A stretch of 12,129 nucleotides of DNA from Candidatus Microgenomates bacterium (GTDB lineage: Bacteria > Patescibacteriota > Microgenomatia > UBA1406 > GWC2-37-13), in NCBI GenBank assembly GCA_016178125.1, contig JACOTV010000021.1, positions 1-12,129 on the forward strand. Direction: 5' to 3'. This document shows positions 1-7,370 of this stretch, piece by piece. Below the pieces are notes generated by a model. That model saw only the letters and a program-made list of their open reading frames with translations. It did not search any database and was not told the origin of the DNA. Every line of letters starts with the position of its first letter. Position 1 is the stretch's first letter. The translations under genes and the position numbers were made by a program.

Positions 1-2305
1 AGATCCGAAGCGGCAGGCCTGCCAGGTGTTTCGAGCGGATTTTGAGTATATACCCTTGGGTGTGGGGGAGGTTTTCAAGGGGGAGGTACGTGCCCGACCG
101 GATTGCCCCTTGGCTCTCAAAGTCGGCGTAAGACTGGCCAGCGATTGATATGGTGTGTGCGGGGGCCGCGCGGGAGGAGCCGGCGGCAATCCGCGCGGCC
201 CCAATGACGGGGGTGGCGTTTTTCCCCAAGGGCGCCAGGAGCGGCTCGCCGCGGCTGCGGGCGGCATACTGCACCGGGTCCTCGGGGGCTGCAGGTTCGA
301 CCGTTTTACTGAGTTTATACGGCGTGGCGGGGAGCCTAAAGAAATCCTGTCGATTTAACGTAAAGAAATCCGGGTTAATTCGGTCCGCAGGCGTCACGAG
401 GTTGCGGAGCGGGTAGTACACATCGGTCAGGCGTGGGTCGGCCGAGGATACATAGTCACCCCAGTCGAGGTATGCCTGATCAGTACTCGTCCAGCGGTAG
501 GGTGGGCCGACCACGTGGGTCAGGTCCTTAACCGCTTCGCGGGGGGTGTCGATGTGGGTTGCGTACACGTCTATCTTCCCAATGCGTTTTAAGAGCTTCA
601 GTCGATGGCTTTCGCTCAGCTTCTTGATGAGTTCTTCGGTCTCATGAGCGTACAGCTTTTGGTCGAGGTTTTTCCCGGCAGGCACGATGTTTGAATGGTC
701 CCACACGAGGTACGACACGCGGTATTTGTTGAGGTTTGCCTCGAATTCGTTTTGGCGTTTGGCGTATAGGCTGTACTGAAACTCGCGGAATGCCTGTTCA
801 TTGGCCACGCTCCATCGGTCTGAGTCACGATCCAACAAAGGCTGCTTGAGCCCAAACCACAAAAATCCAGCGCCTTGGTAACCCCAGTCATAGTACTGCC
901 ACCCCGAGAATGTTTGAAGCGGCAGACTGAGTACACGGCCGTCCTCCTGAGTGTTCATGTAGTTCCAAAATTCAGCGTAATACGAAGGCATCTTGATCCT
1001 GAACTGAGGCCCAATGAGTCCGCCTTGAAACATGGGGAAGGCATAGAAAACAAGCAATGCACCCAGTGCGACGGTCGCGATTTGTTGTTTATGGAGGCTG
1101 ATTTTCTCAAGGAATAGGCTTACAGCGAAGCTGAAAAACACGGTATACCCCAAGAGCGCAAGGATCGAGAATTTGGTAAACACGAATCTGAGTGCCTCCT
1201 CAAGAAGCGGAATCCGAATCAATAGGTCAAAAAAGAGGTCAAAGGGTGGCGTGCGGTTTGCGAGGATTATGAACGGCACGATGAAAAAAGGGAGAAACGG
1301 CAGGTATCGTTTGTCACGCTTGAGTGCGGCGTAGAGGGCGCCGGCTAGTGATACCGTAAACAGCGAGGCGCCGGTTACATAGACCCACGGGTTGTCGAGG
1401 TGGCGGCGCCACTCAGGCATAAGATACGTGAATTTCTTTTGAATAATGCTGTAGGATTCCCAGTCGAGGTAGAATCCCCGTAAGAAGGCCACGTCGGCCA
1501 AGTAGCCATTTTCGCGGTTCCGCAGGCGGTATTCCTGGGAAAATAGTCGATTTTGTTTGCTTTCTTTGGGGACCGAGCTGGTGGTTTTTATGAAGTATAG
1601 GTTTGGCAACAACCAAAACGAGTTCACGGCGAGGGTGACAGCGATTAGAGCGAGTGCTTTCTTAAGAACAGCCTTCTTCTGGTTGACCATGAAATAGCTT
1701 CCCAAAAACAGTACATAGACCCCAAAAAACGGGTACCACAAATGTGCGGCGTAAGCTTGGGGCGCCGCCATGAGCGTGGCCGCGGCAAACCACAAGATCG
1801 GGCCGCGGCCACGCTCCTCAATCACCTTGAGGCTGAGGAACACAATCCACGGGAGCCACGCCCACTGGGTAGGGAACATCTCCAAGGGGGCATAAAACTG
1901 CTGTACGGTCGACAGGTTACATAGGTAAAATAGCCCACTAGAGAGGGCTACAAGCGACTTTCCCCCGGTTAGCCGTAGAATAAGGCGGTACACTCCAATT
2001 GGGCCTATAGCAAGGCACAGAAAGATGTAGGCATATCGGAGGGTCATGAGCGGCAGTACAAAATGCATGAGCCATAGCAGTGCGACTCGTGGTAGATCGG
2101 CCATGTGCGAATGCCCAGCAACTGCCCCAAGCCCCTGATCGGGCCGCCATACGCCGCTTACTAGGCGGCCCATATTGAGTCCAAAATCGACCTCAGGGTG
2201 AAGCGTGTCCCACCCGGTGAGAAATGTTCCCGGGGTGAAGTTTAATAGTGCGATAACAAGTGTTATACCGAGGAGAAACAAATACGGAAGAGATTTTTTC
2301 AACAT
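1..2305 (-). CDS. Large multi-spanning membrane protein, GT-C glycosyltransferase-like (3' end off window)
   Basis: One stop-free frame runs from ATG at 2305 to the left edge, 768 codons, so the C-terminus is missing. Residues 5-22 form a membrane helix. They are followed by a short loop with TGWDTLHPE (about 30-38) and W53-R-P-D-Q-G-L-G, resembling the first extracytoplasmic loop of GT-C enzymes, where acidic residues bind the lipid-phosphate sugar donor. More hydrophobic segments lie near 75-110, 117-130, 150-160, 168-205, 215-235, 305-327, 333-350, 378-398 and 407-425. From about 430 onward it is a long soluble, probably extracytoplasmic region with an aromatic-rich stretch (GWQYYDWGYQGAGF, 468-481). 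By architecture it resembles AftD/DUF3367-like or YfhO-like proteins involved in surface polysaccharide or lipid glycosylation. The family call is inference; the reading frame itself is firm. The start is supported by a promoter just upstream (-10 at 2320-2325). It is divergent from the HAD genes. Confidence 0.85.
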   Translation of the reverse strand, partial: MLKKSLPYLFLLGITLVIALLNFTPGTFLTGWDTLHPEVDFGLNMGRLVSGVWRPDQGLGAVAGHSHMADLPRVALLWLMHFVLPLMTLRYAYIFLCLAIGPIGVYRLILRLTGGKSLVALSSGLFYLCNLSTVQQFYAPLEMFPTQWAWLPWIVFLSLKVIEERGRGPILWFAAATLMAAPQAYAAHLWYPFFGVYVLFLGSYFMVNQKKAVLKKALALIAVTLAVNSFWLLPNLYFIKTTSSVPKESKQNRLFSQEYRLRNRENGYLADVAFLRGFYLDWESYSIIQKKFTYLMPEWRRHLDNPWVYVTGASLFTVSLAGALYAALKRDKRYLPFLPFFIVPFIILANRTPPFDLFFDLLIRIPLLEEALRFVFTKFSILALLGYTVFFSFAVSLFLEKISLHKQQIATVALGALLVFYAFPMFQGGLIGPQFRIKMPSYYAEFWNYMNTQEDGRVLSLPLQTFSGWQYYDWGYQGAGFLWFGLKQPLLDRDSDRWSVANEQAFREFQYSLYAKRQNEFEANLNKYRVSYLVWDHSNIVPAGKNLDQKLYAHETEELIKKLSESHRLKLLKRIGKIDVYATHIDTPREAVKDLTHVVGPPYRWTSTDQAYLDWGDYVSSADPRLTDVYYPLRNLVTPADRINPDFFTLNRQDFFRLPATPYKLSKTVEPAAPEDPVQYAARSRGEPLLAPLGKNATPVIGAARIAAGSSRAAPAHTISIAGQSYADFESQGAIRSGTYLPLENLPHTQGYILKIRSKHLAGLPLRI

Positions 2306-2319
2306 AAGACAAGGCCCAT

Positions 2320-2348
2320 AGTATATCAAAATAGATCACCGTATTCAA
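2320..2348 (-). promoter_or_regulatory. Promoter of the large membrane protein gene
   Basis: On the minus strand TTGAAT (2348-2343) is followed by exactly 17 bases and TATACT (2325-2320), preceded by TG one base upstream (TGATATACT, extended -10). The -10 ends 14 bases before the ATG at 2305, so the predicted transcript leader is only about 7 bases. No Shine-Dalgarno sequence is visible. Confidence 0.65.
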
Positions 2349-2353
2349 TGGGT

Positions 2354-2359
2354 TATAAT
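2354..2359 (+). promoter_or_regulatory. -10 element (leaderless) of the first HAD gene
   Basis: A perfect TATAAT ends six bases before the ATG at 2366, so transcription would start at or next to the start codon. No convincing -35 hexamer is present at 17 bases. The element nearly abuts the -35 of the divergent promoter (2343-2348). Confidence 0.6.
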
Positions 2360-2365
2360 GCCCGT

Positions 2366-2855
2366 ATGAAATACCAATATCTTCTTTTTGACTGGGATGG
2401 TACTCTGCACAATACCCTGCCGGCATGGATCAAGGCGATAGAGAAAACCCTGAAAGTGCACAACACCCATGTACCTCGCAACGAGGTGGTCGGCTGGTTG
2501 GTCCCTGGCATTACTGAAAATATAAACCGTTATCTAGCGATTGATCCAGAAGTATTTAAGAGCCAGGTGCTTGCGACGAATGAAATTCGCCAACTACATG
2601 AAGCGGCTCTTCACGACAAGATCTTTGATCATCTGACCACGATCGCTACGCTTAACATCCCGACCGCCCTCGTCACTTCGTCAGACAGAGCGATCGTGGA
2701 GGCTGCTCTAAAACATCATAAGCTGCATGCTTACTTTAACGTGGTTGTTTCTGGAAATGATATAAACAACCGCGTATTACAAAACTGCCGACATAGAAGC
2801 ACTATCACCCGACTACATTCTCAGAGATTTTGCCGAACTGCTTGATCTGGTTTAA
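2366..2855 (+). pseudogene. HAD-family phosphatase (phosphoglycolate phosphatase-like), internally deleted and frameshifted
   Basis: The product begins MKYQYLLFDWDGTLHN, with the HAD nucleophile motif DxDGT (D9, D11). It continues through the helical cap to motif II (ALVTSSDR) and FNVVVSGNDI. From there the family expects the conserved Lys of motif III and the acidic motif IV, which bind phosphate and Mg2+; neither is present. The frame instead runs into unrelated residues and stops at 2845. In another frame from about 2778 the residues TADIEALSPDYILRDFAELL appear and end at TAA 2853-2855, which is what the C-terminus of such a protein looks like. The simplest reading is loss of roughly 50 codons near 2758-2780, with a change of frame. 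I chose the start at 2366 over an ATG at 2348 because TATAAT sits just upstream and the HAD fold begins there. Substrate unknown; as read, the protein cannot be an active HAD enzyme. Confidence 0.75.
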
Positions 2856-2900
2856 CTCTGTTTGTCATAGAAATATCATGCGCTCGTGAAATTTATGGGG

Positions 2901-2906
2901 TATAAT
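2901..2906 (+). promoter_or_regulatory. Possible -10 of the second HAD gene
   Basis: A perfect TATAAT lies 32 bases before the ATG at 2939, in the short gap after the first HAD gene. It would give a leader of about 25 bases. No good -35 is seen, and a weaker TATATT at 2922-2927 is an alternative. Confidence 0.4.
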
Positions 2907-2938
2907 TGCTTTTCGGTCACCTATATTGAACCTAGAGA

Positions 2939-3274
2939 ATGAAAAACATTAAATTTATCTACTTCGACTTCGGTGGTGTTATGGCGCATTGGATGCCGAG
3001 CGTCCCGAAGTTTGCCGAAGTATTCAATGTCTCCGAGGCAGACCTCTTCAAAACGCTTTACGACCACTTTCCCGATGCCGTGCGTGGGCGTATTTCAACC
3101 AACGAAATGTGGAGCCGAATAAAAAAAGATATGAACGTAACCCACGAGCACGACAACTACGCTGATTTTTTTGCTGAACATTTTATCCCCATTCCCCAAA
3201 CGCATGCGTTTGCCAAAGAACTCCAGAAGAAATACAAAATAGGGGTATTATCAAATATATATTTAGAAACGTAA
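2939..3274 (+). pseudogene. HAD-IA family phosphatase (YihX-like), C-terminally truncated
   Basis: The protein begins MKNIKFIYFDFGGVMAHW. The FDxGGV form of motif I (nucleophile D10) is typical of the HAD-IA branch that includes YihX-like sugar phosphatases. The cap region follows, and the sequence reaches KIGVLSNI, the motif II strand (usually VLSNT/S). It then breaks into YLET and stops, after 111 residues against roughly 200 in the family. Motif III (Lys) and motif IV (acidic pair) are missing, so an active enzyme is not expected. The stop is only three bases from the stop of the convergent carboxypeptidase gene, so the missing 3' half appears to have been deleted together with the normal intergenic space. 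It may have been co-transcribed with the preceding HAD gene. A real truncated gene or an assembly gap are both possible. Confidence 0.75.
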
Positions 3275-3277
3275 CAC

Positions 3278-4189
3278 TTAGAGCTTCGGTGAGACATATC
3301 CTATGTTTCCTTCGTTCCAGTAGACCAGGTTTGCGGTGTCGGTAAACCGATCAAGACTGTGAAGAACCACAATAATAATTTCGTTTCCGTCGTGTCGTTT
3401 ATATAGGGTCACCAAATTCTGTCCTGCTTCCTCGGTGTATCCGGTTTTAAGACCGCCAATTCCCGGGATAACGCCTAAGAGCTGATTCACATTGGCAAGC
3501 CGATGGAAATATTTAAAGTCTACATCGGAAATGGTTATCTCCTTCGTCGAGCCGATCTTGGCGAGGTACGGGTTGTCCAAAACCGCGCGTGCGGCCAGGG
3601 TTAAGTCGTACGCGGTGGTATATTGCTCGGGGTTATGGAGTCCGTGGGGATTCACAAAATGTGAATTGTTCATGTGAAGCGCTTGTGCCTTTTCGTTCAT
3701 TTTCTGTATAAACTGGTCGTACCCTTTTTCGTTAGCAAGTGCAAATGCCGCATCGTTTCCCGAGTAAACCAAGAGCCCATACAGTAGGTTTTCAAAAGTG
3801 ATTTTTTCACCGACTACCAGTCCCATGACCTGACCGTCGGCAATGGTTTTATGAATCTCGACAACTTCGTCGGGTTTATACAAATCAAATGCGACGAGTG
3901 CCGTGATCAATTTGGTGGTAGACGCCGGAAACATACGGACTTTTTCGTTGAGCGAGTAAATCGGAGAAAGTGTTTTTCGATCGGTCAAATACGCTGACTC
4001 GGCGGTAATGACCGGGAGTGCGCTTCCTGTTGCGACCGGAATTGGGTCGAGCGAAATGGGTACCGGAGGCGCTTGAGTCGTGAAGAGTCGGCGATTATAC
4101 GCGAAGGTATGAAGCGGTTGTGAGTCTCCTGGGTAAAACAACAGAAACAGCGAAAAGACGACAAAAAAAAGAATAATATGAAATTTCAT
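3278..4189 (-). CDS. D-alanyl-D-alanine carboxypeptidase (penicillin-binding protein, peptidase S11)
   Basis: A serine D,D-carboxypeptidase that removes the terminal D-Ala from peptidoglycan stem peptides outside the cytoplasmic membrane. All three penicillin-binding motifs are present in order: S90-T-T-K93 (nucleophile and general base), S143-G-N145 and K248-T-G250. Residues 2-19 are a hydrophobic signal or anchor helix, followed by a linker of about 40 residues rich in Pro and Thr. With 303 residues it ends just after the catalytic domain and lacks the C-terminal PBP5-type beta domain and amphipathic anchor, so it is probably held by the N-terminal helix. The ATG lies 13 bases downstream of the aspS stop. 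No Shine-Dalgarno sequence is visible; TATAAC at 4202-4207, overlapping the aspS stop, could be a -10 with a very short leader. Its 3' end nearly touches the truncated HAD gene. It is DacA/DacF-like, but a specific symbol is not justified. Confidence 0.92.
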   Translation of the reverse strand: MKFHIILFFVVFSLFLLFYPGDSQPLHTFAYNRRLFTTQAPPVPISLDPIPVATGSALPVITAESAYLTDRKTLSPIYSLNEKVRMFPASTTKLITALVAFDLYKPDEVVEIHKTIADGQVMGLVVGEKITFENLLYGLLVYSGNDAAFALANEKGYDQFIQKMNEKAQALHMNNSHFVNPHGLHNPEQYTTAYDLTLAARAVLDNPYLAKIGSTKEITISDVDFKYFHRLANVNQLLGVIPGIGGLKTGYTEEAGQNLVTLYKRHDGNEIIIVVLHSLDRFTDTANLVYWNEGNIGYVSPKL

Positions 4190-4202
4190 AAATGTCGAGC
4201 CG

Positions 4203-5570
4203 TTATACGACCGTTTTGATTCCCAGTTCCTTCAGTTGTGCATCGGTCGCCTTAGATGGCGCATCCATGACGCTGATTTTTCCGCCCGATGTCATCGGGC
4301 ATGCAACAACTTCACGCAAGTATTTTTCGTTTAAAAGAATCATAAGCATTCGCTCAATGCCGTGGGCGATCCCGCCGTGTGGGGGCGCGCCAAAGGTAAA
4401 TGCCCGCAACATATGACCAAACTGATTTTCAATTTCTTCTTTCTGATACCCCATGATTTCAAACACACTACTTAGGACTTCGGGTTCGTGACTTCGTATA
4501 CTTCCGCCACCGACTTCGTAGCCGTTACACACGAGATCGTATTGTGAGGCAAGAATGCCTTCGATGTTTGTTTTATTAAGGAGATCGTCTCGGTGCTCAG
4601 GAAGAGGCGCAGAAAACGGGTTATGGGTGAAGGTCCAACCGCCTTCGTCGGTTTTTTCAAAAAACGGAAAGTCTATAACCCAAGCGAACGCAAGAATGCC
4701 ATTTTGCTTATCTTCATCGGTACGCATATCAAACTTATCAGCCTTGTATTTGTCCATGGCCTCTTTATACGAAAGTACGGGGAACGGTTTTTGTTTTATG
4801 GTGTATCCTAACTGTTCAACAACGGTGGTAATCATTTCTTCGTCGAGTTTCATGATGCTTGCGCGATCTACAAAACTTACCTCGATGTCGATCTGACTAT
4901 GTTCAAACCCGCGATCGGCGCGAAGATCTTCGTCACGCATACAACGGGCGATTTGAAAGTAGCGTTCAAATCCGGCAACCTGAAGAAGTTGTTTGTATTG
5001 TTGGGGAGATTGGGGAAGGGCATAAAAATTACCGGGATGCATCCGCGAAGGAACCATAAAGTCGCGCGAACCCTCGGGGGTTGATTTGGTCAAAAGCGGG
5101 GTCTCAATTTCGAGAAATTTACGCTCGAACAAAAACTGGCGAACGAGATCGACAAATTGTGATCGTAGCATGATGTTTTTCTGCAAACGGTCGCGGCGTA
5201 AGTCGAGGTAACGGTATTCGATACGGGTGTCTTCGTTGATATCGTGTCCGTCGGTGTCGATGGGGAGGGGAATCGTTTGTGACTTGGCAAGCACGGTTAC
5301 CTGTGTTGCTTCCATCTCGATGGTGCCGGTTGCCATTTTGGGGTTGACCAGTTTTTCCGGTCGGTTTTTGACGAGTCCTTTTATAGTGACCACGTCTTCT
5401 GTCGAGAGGCCTTTGAGTTTTTCGTCGCCCACGATTTGGATTTTTCCTGAACGGTCTCGCAGGTCAAGAAATACGATTTTTTTGTGGTCGCGGATTGTAT
5501 CGACCCACCCTGAAAGTTCGATTTCCTGGTCAACATGTTCTAACGCATCGGTCACGAAGTATTGTTTCAT
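4203..5570 (-). CDS. aspS: Aspartate--tRNA ligase, bacterial type without GAD domain
   Basis: A class IIb aminoacyl-tRNA synthetase that activates Asp with ATP and charges tRNA-Asp. The anticodon-binding OB fold covers about residues 15-95 (GWVDTIRDHKKIVFLDLRDR). The catalytic core has motif 1 (FLEIETPLLTKSTPEGSRDF, about 152-171), motif 2 (FQIARCMRDEDLRADRGFEH, about 205-224) and motif 3 (HGIERM, 403-408). The C-terminal MDAPSKATDAQLKELGIK is the bacterial signature. Only about 455 residues are present against about 590 in most bacteria: the GAD insertion is absent, and DMRTDED (281-287) passes straight into LAFAWVIDFPFFE (293-305). H29 in RDH corresponds to the His reported in non-discriminating AspRS, so it may also charge tRNA-Asn; this is inference. 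I prefer the ATG at 5570 over one at 5606, because TATAAT ends seven bases before it and the OB fold starts there. Confidence 0.95.
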   Translation of the reverse strand: MKQYFVTDALEHVDQEIELSGWVDTIRDHKKIVFLDLRDRSGKIQIVGDEKLKGLSTEDVVTIKGLVKNRPEKLVNPKMATGTIEMEATQVTVLAKSQTIPLPIDTDGHDINEDTRIEYRYLDLRRDRLQKNIMLRSQFVDLVRQFLFERKFLEIETPLLTKSTPEGSRDFMVPSRMHPGNFYALPQSPQQYKQLLQVAGFERYFQIARCMRDEDLRADRGFEHSQIDIEVSFVDRASIMKLDEEMITTVVEQLGYTIKQKPFPVLSYKEAMDKYKADKFDMRTDEDKQNGILAFAWVIDFPFFEKTDEGGWTFTHNPFSAPLPEHRDDLLNKTNIEGILASQYDLVCNGYEVGGGSIRSHEPEVLSSVFEIMGYQKEEIENQFGHMLRAFTFGAPPHGGIAHGIERMLMILLNEKYLREVVACPMTSGGKISVMDAPSKATDAQLKELGIKTVV

Positions 5571-5577
5571 TGCTTGT

Positions 5578-5583
5578 ATTATA
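5578..5583 (-). promoter_or_regulatory. -10 element (leaderless) of aspS
   Basis: On the minus strand a perfect TATAAT ends seven bases before the ATG at 5570, in the 43-base gap after the recJ stop. No Shine-Dalgarno sequence and no good -35 are visible. It supports the shorter aspS start. Confidence 0.55.
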
Positions 5584-5613
5584 TCGTATTGCGGGGCCTC
5601 GTGCACAGATCTA

Positions 5614-7287
5614 TCACATATGGATGATCTTGCCTTGTAGTCGTTGCTGGCCGTTCCAGTTGTTTATTTCGAGTTTGTATACCACCTCGCGGACCTCGCC
5701 TGGCTTGAGTTCTTTGCATAACTCACCCTTCCCAAAACAAACAAATTCGATGCCGTGATCTGAGAAAAATTTCAGGTGGTCACGGGTCTTGCCCATGGTT
5801 GTGGGGTTTTTGATTTCGGTGTCACTGACGAAGACTGGTTGAGGGTTTCCAATGCCAAACGGAGCCAATGACTGAATGGTGTGCGCGAGGTCAAGGTTGA
5901 GATACGAAAGGGGAATTTTAAGGTCGGCTTCAATAATTTTTTCAAGGTCTGATTCTTGAATTTGTAGCTCCGCGGCGGCTTGGGCTGCTTTCACAAACGC
6001 ATCGGTGTTTTGTTGAGTCACTGTAAAGCCAGCAGCCTGCGCATGGCCACCCATATCAACGAGCATGTCGCGGTGGGAGGTAAGGAACTTGGTCATGTGA
6101 AACGCTGGGATCGAGCGGGCTGAGCCTTTATAGTGGCCATCGGTCTTGGTCATAATAATAACCGGTCTGAAATATTTCTCAACAATCTTTGAGGCGATGA
6201 GCCCGATGATCCCCTCGTGCCACTGGTCGGATTTGAGAACGATGAGTTTGGGAATCGTTGTGCCATATTCTTTTTTCATCATTTTATATGCTTGGTCGAT
6301 TGCCGTTTTTACGAGGTCTTGGCGAAGAGTATTTTTATCGCCAATGCGTGTGGCGAGCGTACGGGCGCGATCGGGGTCGGTGGTGCAGAGGAGGCGCAGG
6401 GCGTCGAGCGCATGCTCGAGACGCCCGATCGCGTTGATGCGTGGGGCAATGATAAATCCGATTTCGTAAGGAGTAACGACGCGGTTTTCGTATCCCGCGG
6501 ATTTAAGAATTTCGAGTATTCCGTAGCGCTTCATATGGGCAAATGCGCTGAGGCCATGGTATACGAGCGATCGGGACGGGCCGACTAAAGGCACTAGGTC
6601 TGCGACCGTCCCGATCGCGGCAAGTGCTTGGTAGTCATATTGAAAATACATACTTATAGGAAGCGCCTGAGCAGGATCTATTTTCGTTTTGAAATGATCG
6701 TATATTGCTTTTGAAAAAAAATACGAAACGCCTGAGCCGGAAAGGAGCGGTATATGAAATATTGCTTCGGCTTTATCGGGTATTAGTTCGGGTTTCATAT
6801 GGTGATCGGTTACTACAACGGGAATGCCTAAAGATTGTGCGTGTGCAATTTTCTCTCGTGCCGTGATGCCATGATCAACGCTGATAATGAGTGCTGGATC
6901 GAATTCTTTTTTCACGTTCTCGATTCCTTTTATAGAAAACCCGTAGCCTTCATGGACACGATGGGGAACGTAGGGCATTGCTTTAAATCCAAGTAAGTGA
7001 AGTGTTTCCCACAAAATTGCCCCGCCGGTCACGCCATCTGCGTCGTAGTCGGTATACACAACAACCATTTGCTGCTTTTCATAAATGGTTTCAAGGAGCT
7101 TGAGTACATGATCCATTTGCTTTTTGTAGGTTTTGTCAAAATCACGGATATCAAGTTCAAGAGGTGACTTAGGAGTCAAGAATTCGGCTACGTCTGTTAT
7201 ACCGCGCTCTTTAAGAAGAAGATCTACGATCTCTTTTGAACTCACGCGCTCACCGAGCTTGATTTCATGCTTAAAATATATCTTCAT
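5614..7287 (-). CDS. recJ: Single-stranded-DNA-specific 5'-3' exonuclease RecJ
   Basis: A DHH-superfamily nuclease that degrades single-stranded DNA 5' to 3' in recombination and mismatch or base-excision repair, using Mn2+ or Mg2+. The metal-binding motifs are intact and in order: TDYDADG (79-85), VDHG (137-140, usually VDCG), VTDHH (159-163) and the D230 of GTVADLVPL. The DHHA1 part contains HEGIIGLIASKIVEKYFRP and GSARSIP. The last 110 or so residues form the C-terminal OB-like region (PFGIGNPQPVF onward). At 557 residues it is close to full length; the stretch between the DHH motif and D230 is compact, as I recall for Patescibacteria. The gene ends with tandem stops TGA TAG. It lies downstream of rmuC, separated by the palindromic element at 7296-7361. 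No Shine-Dalgarno sequence precedes the ATG at 7287, and its promoter is unclear. Confidence 0.95.
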   Translation of the reverse strand: MKIYFKHEIKLGERVSSKEIVDLLLKERGITDVAEFLTPKSPLELDIRDFDKTYKKQMDHVLKLLETIYEKQQMVVVYTDYDADGVTGGAILWETLHLLGFKAMPYVPHRVHEGYGFSIKGIENVKKEFDPALIISVDHGITAREKIAHAQSLGIPVVVTDHHMKPELIPDKAEAIFHIPLLSGSGVSYFFSKAIYDHFKTKIDPAQALPISMYFQYDYQALAAIGTVADLVPLVGPSRSLVYHGLSAFAHMKRYGILEILKSAGYENRVVTPYEIGFIIAPRINAIGRLEHALDALRLLCTTDPDRARTLATRIGDKNTLRQDLVKTAIDQAYKMMKKEYGTTIPKLIVLKSDQWHEGIIGLIASKIVEKYFRPVIIMTKTDGHYKGSARSIPAFHMTKFLTSHRDMLVDMGGHAQAAGFTVTQQNTDAFVKAAQAAAELQIQESDLEKIIEADLKIPLSYLNLDLAHTIQSLAPFGIGNPQPVFVSDTEIKNPTTMGKTRDHLKFFSDHGIEFVCFGKGELCKELKPGEVREVVYKLEINNWNGQQRLQGKIIHM

Positions 7288-7295
7288 TTATAGGT

Positions 7296-7361
7296 TGTCA
7301 TGCTGAATTTATTTCAGCATCTCATAAATTGATGGGTTCCTGAAACAAGTTCAGGATGACA
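7296..7361. repeat. 66-bp palindromic repeat element with two hairpins
   Basis: The element is bounded by TGTCAT at 7296 and ATGACA ending at 7361. Each end is a 28-base arm that folds into a hairpin: TGCTGAA/TTCAGCA (7301-7307 and 7313-7319) and TCCTGAA/TTCAGGA (7338-7344 and 7350-7356), both with 7-bp stems and 5-base loops. The arms are inverted copies of each other, identical at 22 of 28 positions by hand count, with a 10-base AT-rich centre. The layout fits a REP/MITE-like dispersed element. It fills nearly all of the gap between rmuC and recJ. No T-run follows either hairpin, so a simple intrinsic terminator is less likely. Confidence 0.75.
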
Positions 7362-7370
7362 GATGAACCG

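Noticed and set aside
150..1924. Plus- and minus-strand short open frames inside the membrane protein gene
   Set aside because: They overlap a 768-codon continuous minus-strand frame with clear membrane-protein character and show no protein-family features of their own.
5570..5606. Longer aspS start at 5606
   Set aside because: The extra 12 residues lie before the conserved OB fold and upstream of the TATAAT that ends seven bases before the ATG at 5570.
5614..5619. Reassigned UGA codon as in Gracilibacteria or Absconditabacteria
   Set aside because: No in-frame TGA interrupts conserved genes; recJ ends at TGA followed directly by TAG, and the other complete genes end in TAA.
7338..7356. Intrinsic terminator of rmuC
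   Set aside because: The hairpin is not followed by a T-run and is part of a larger symmetric repeat element.
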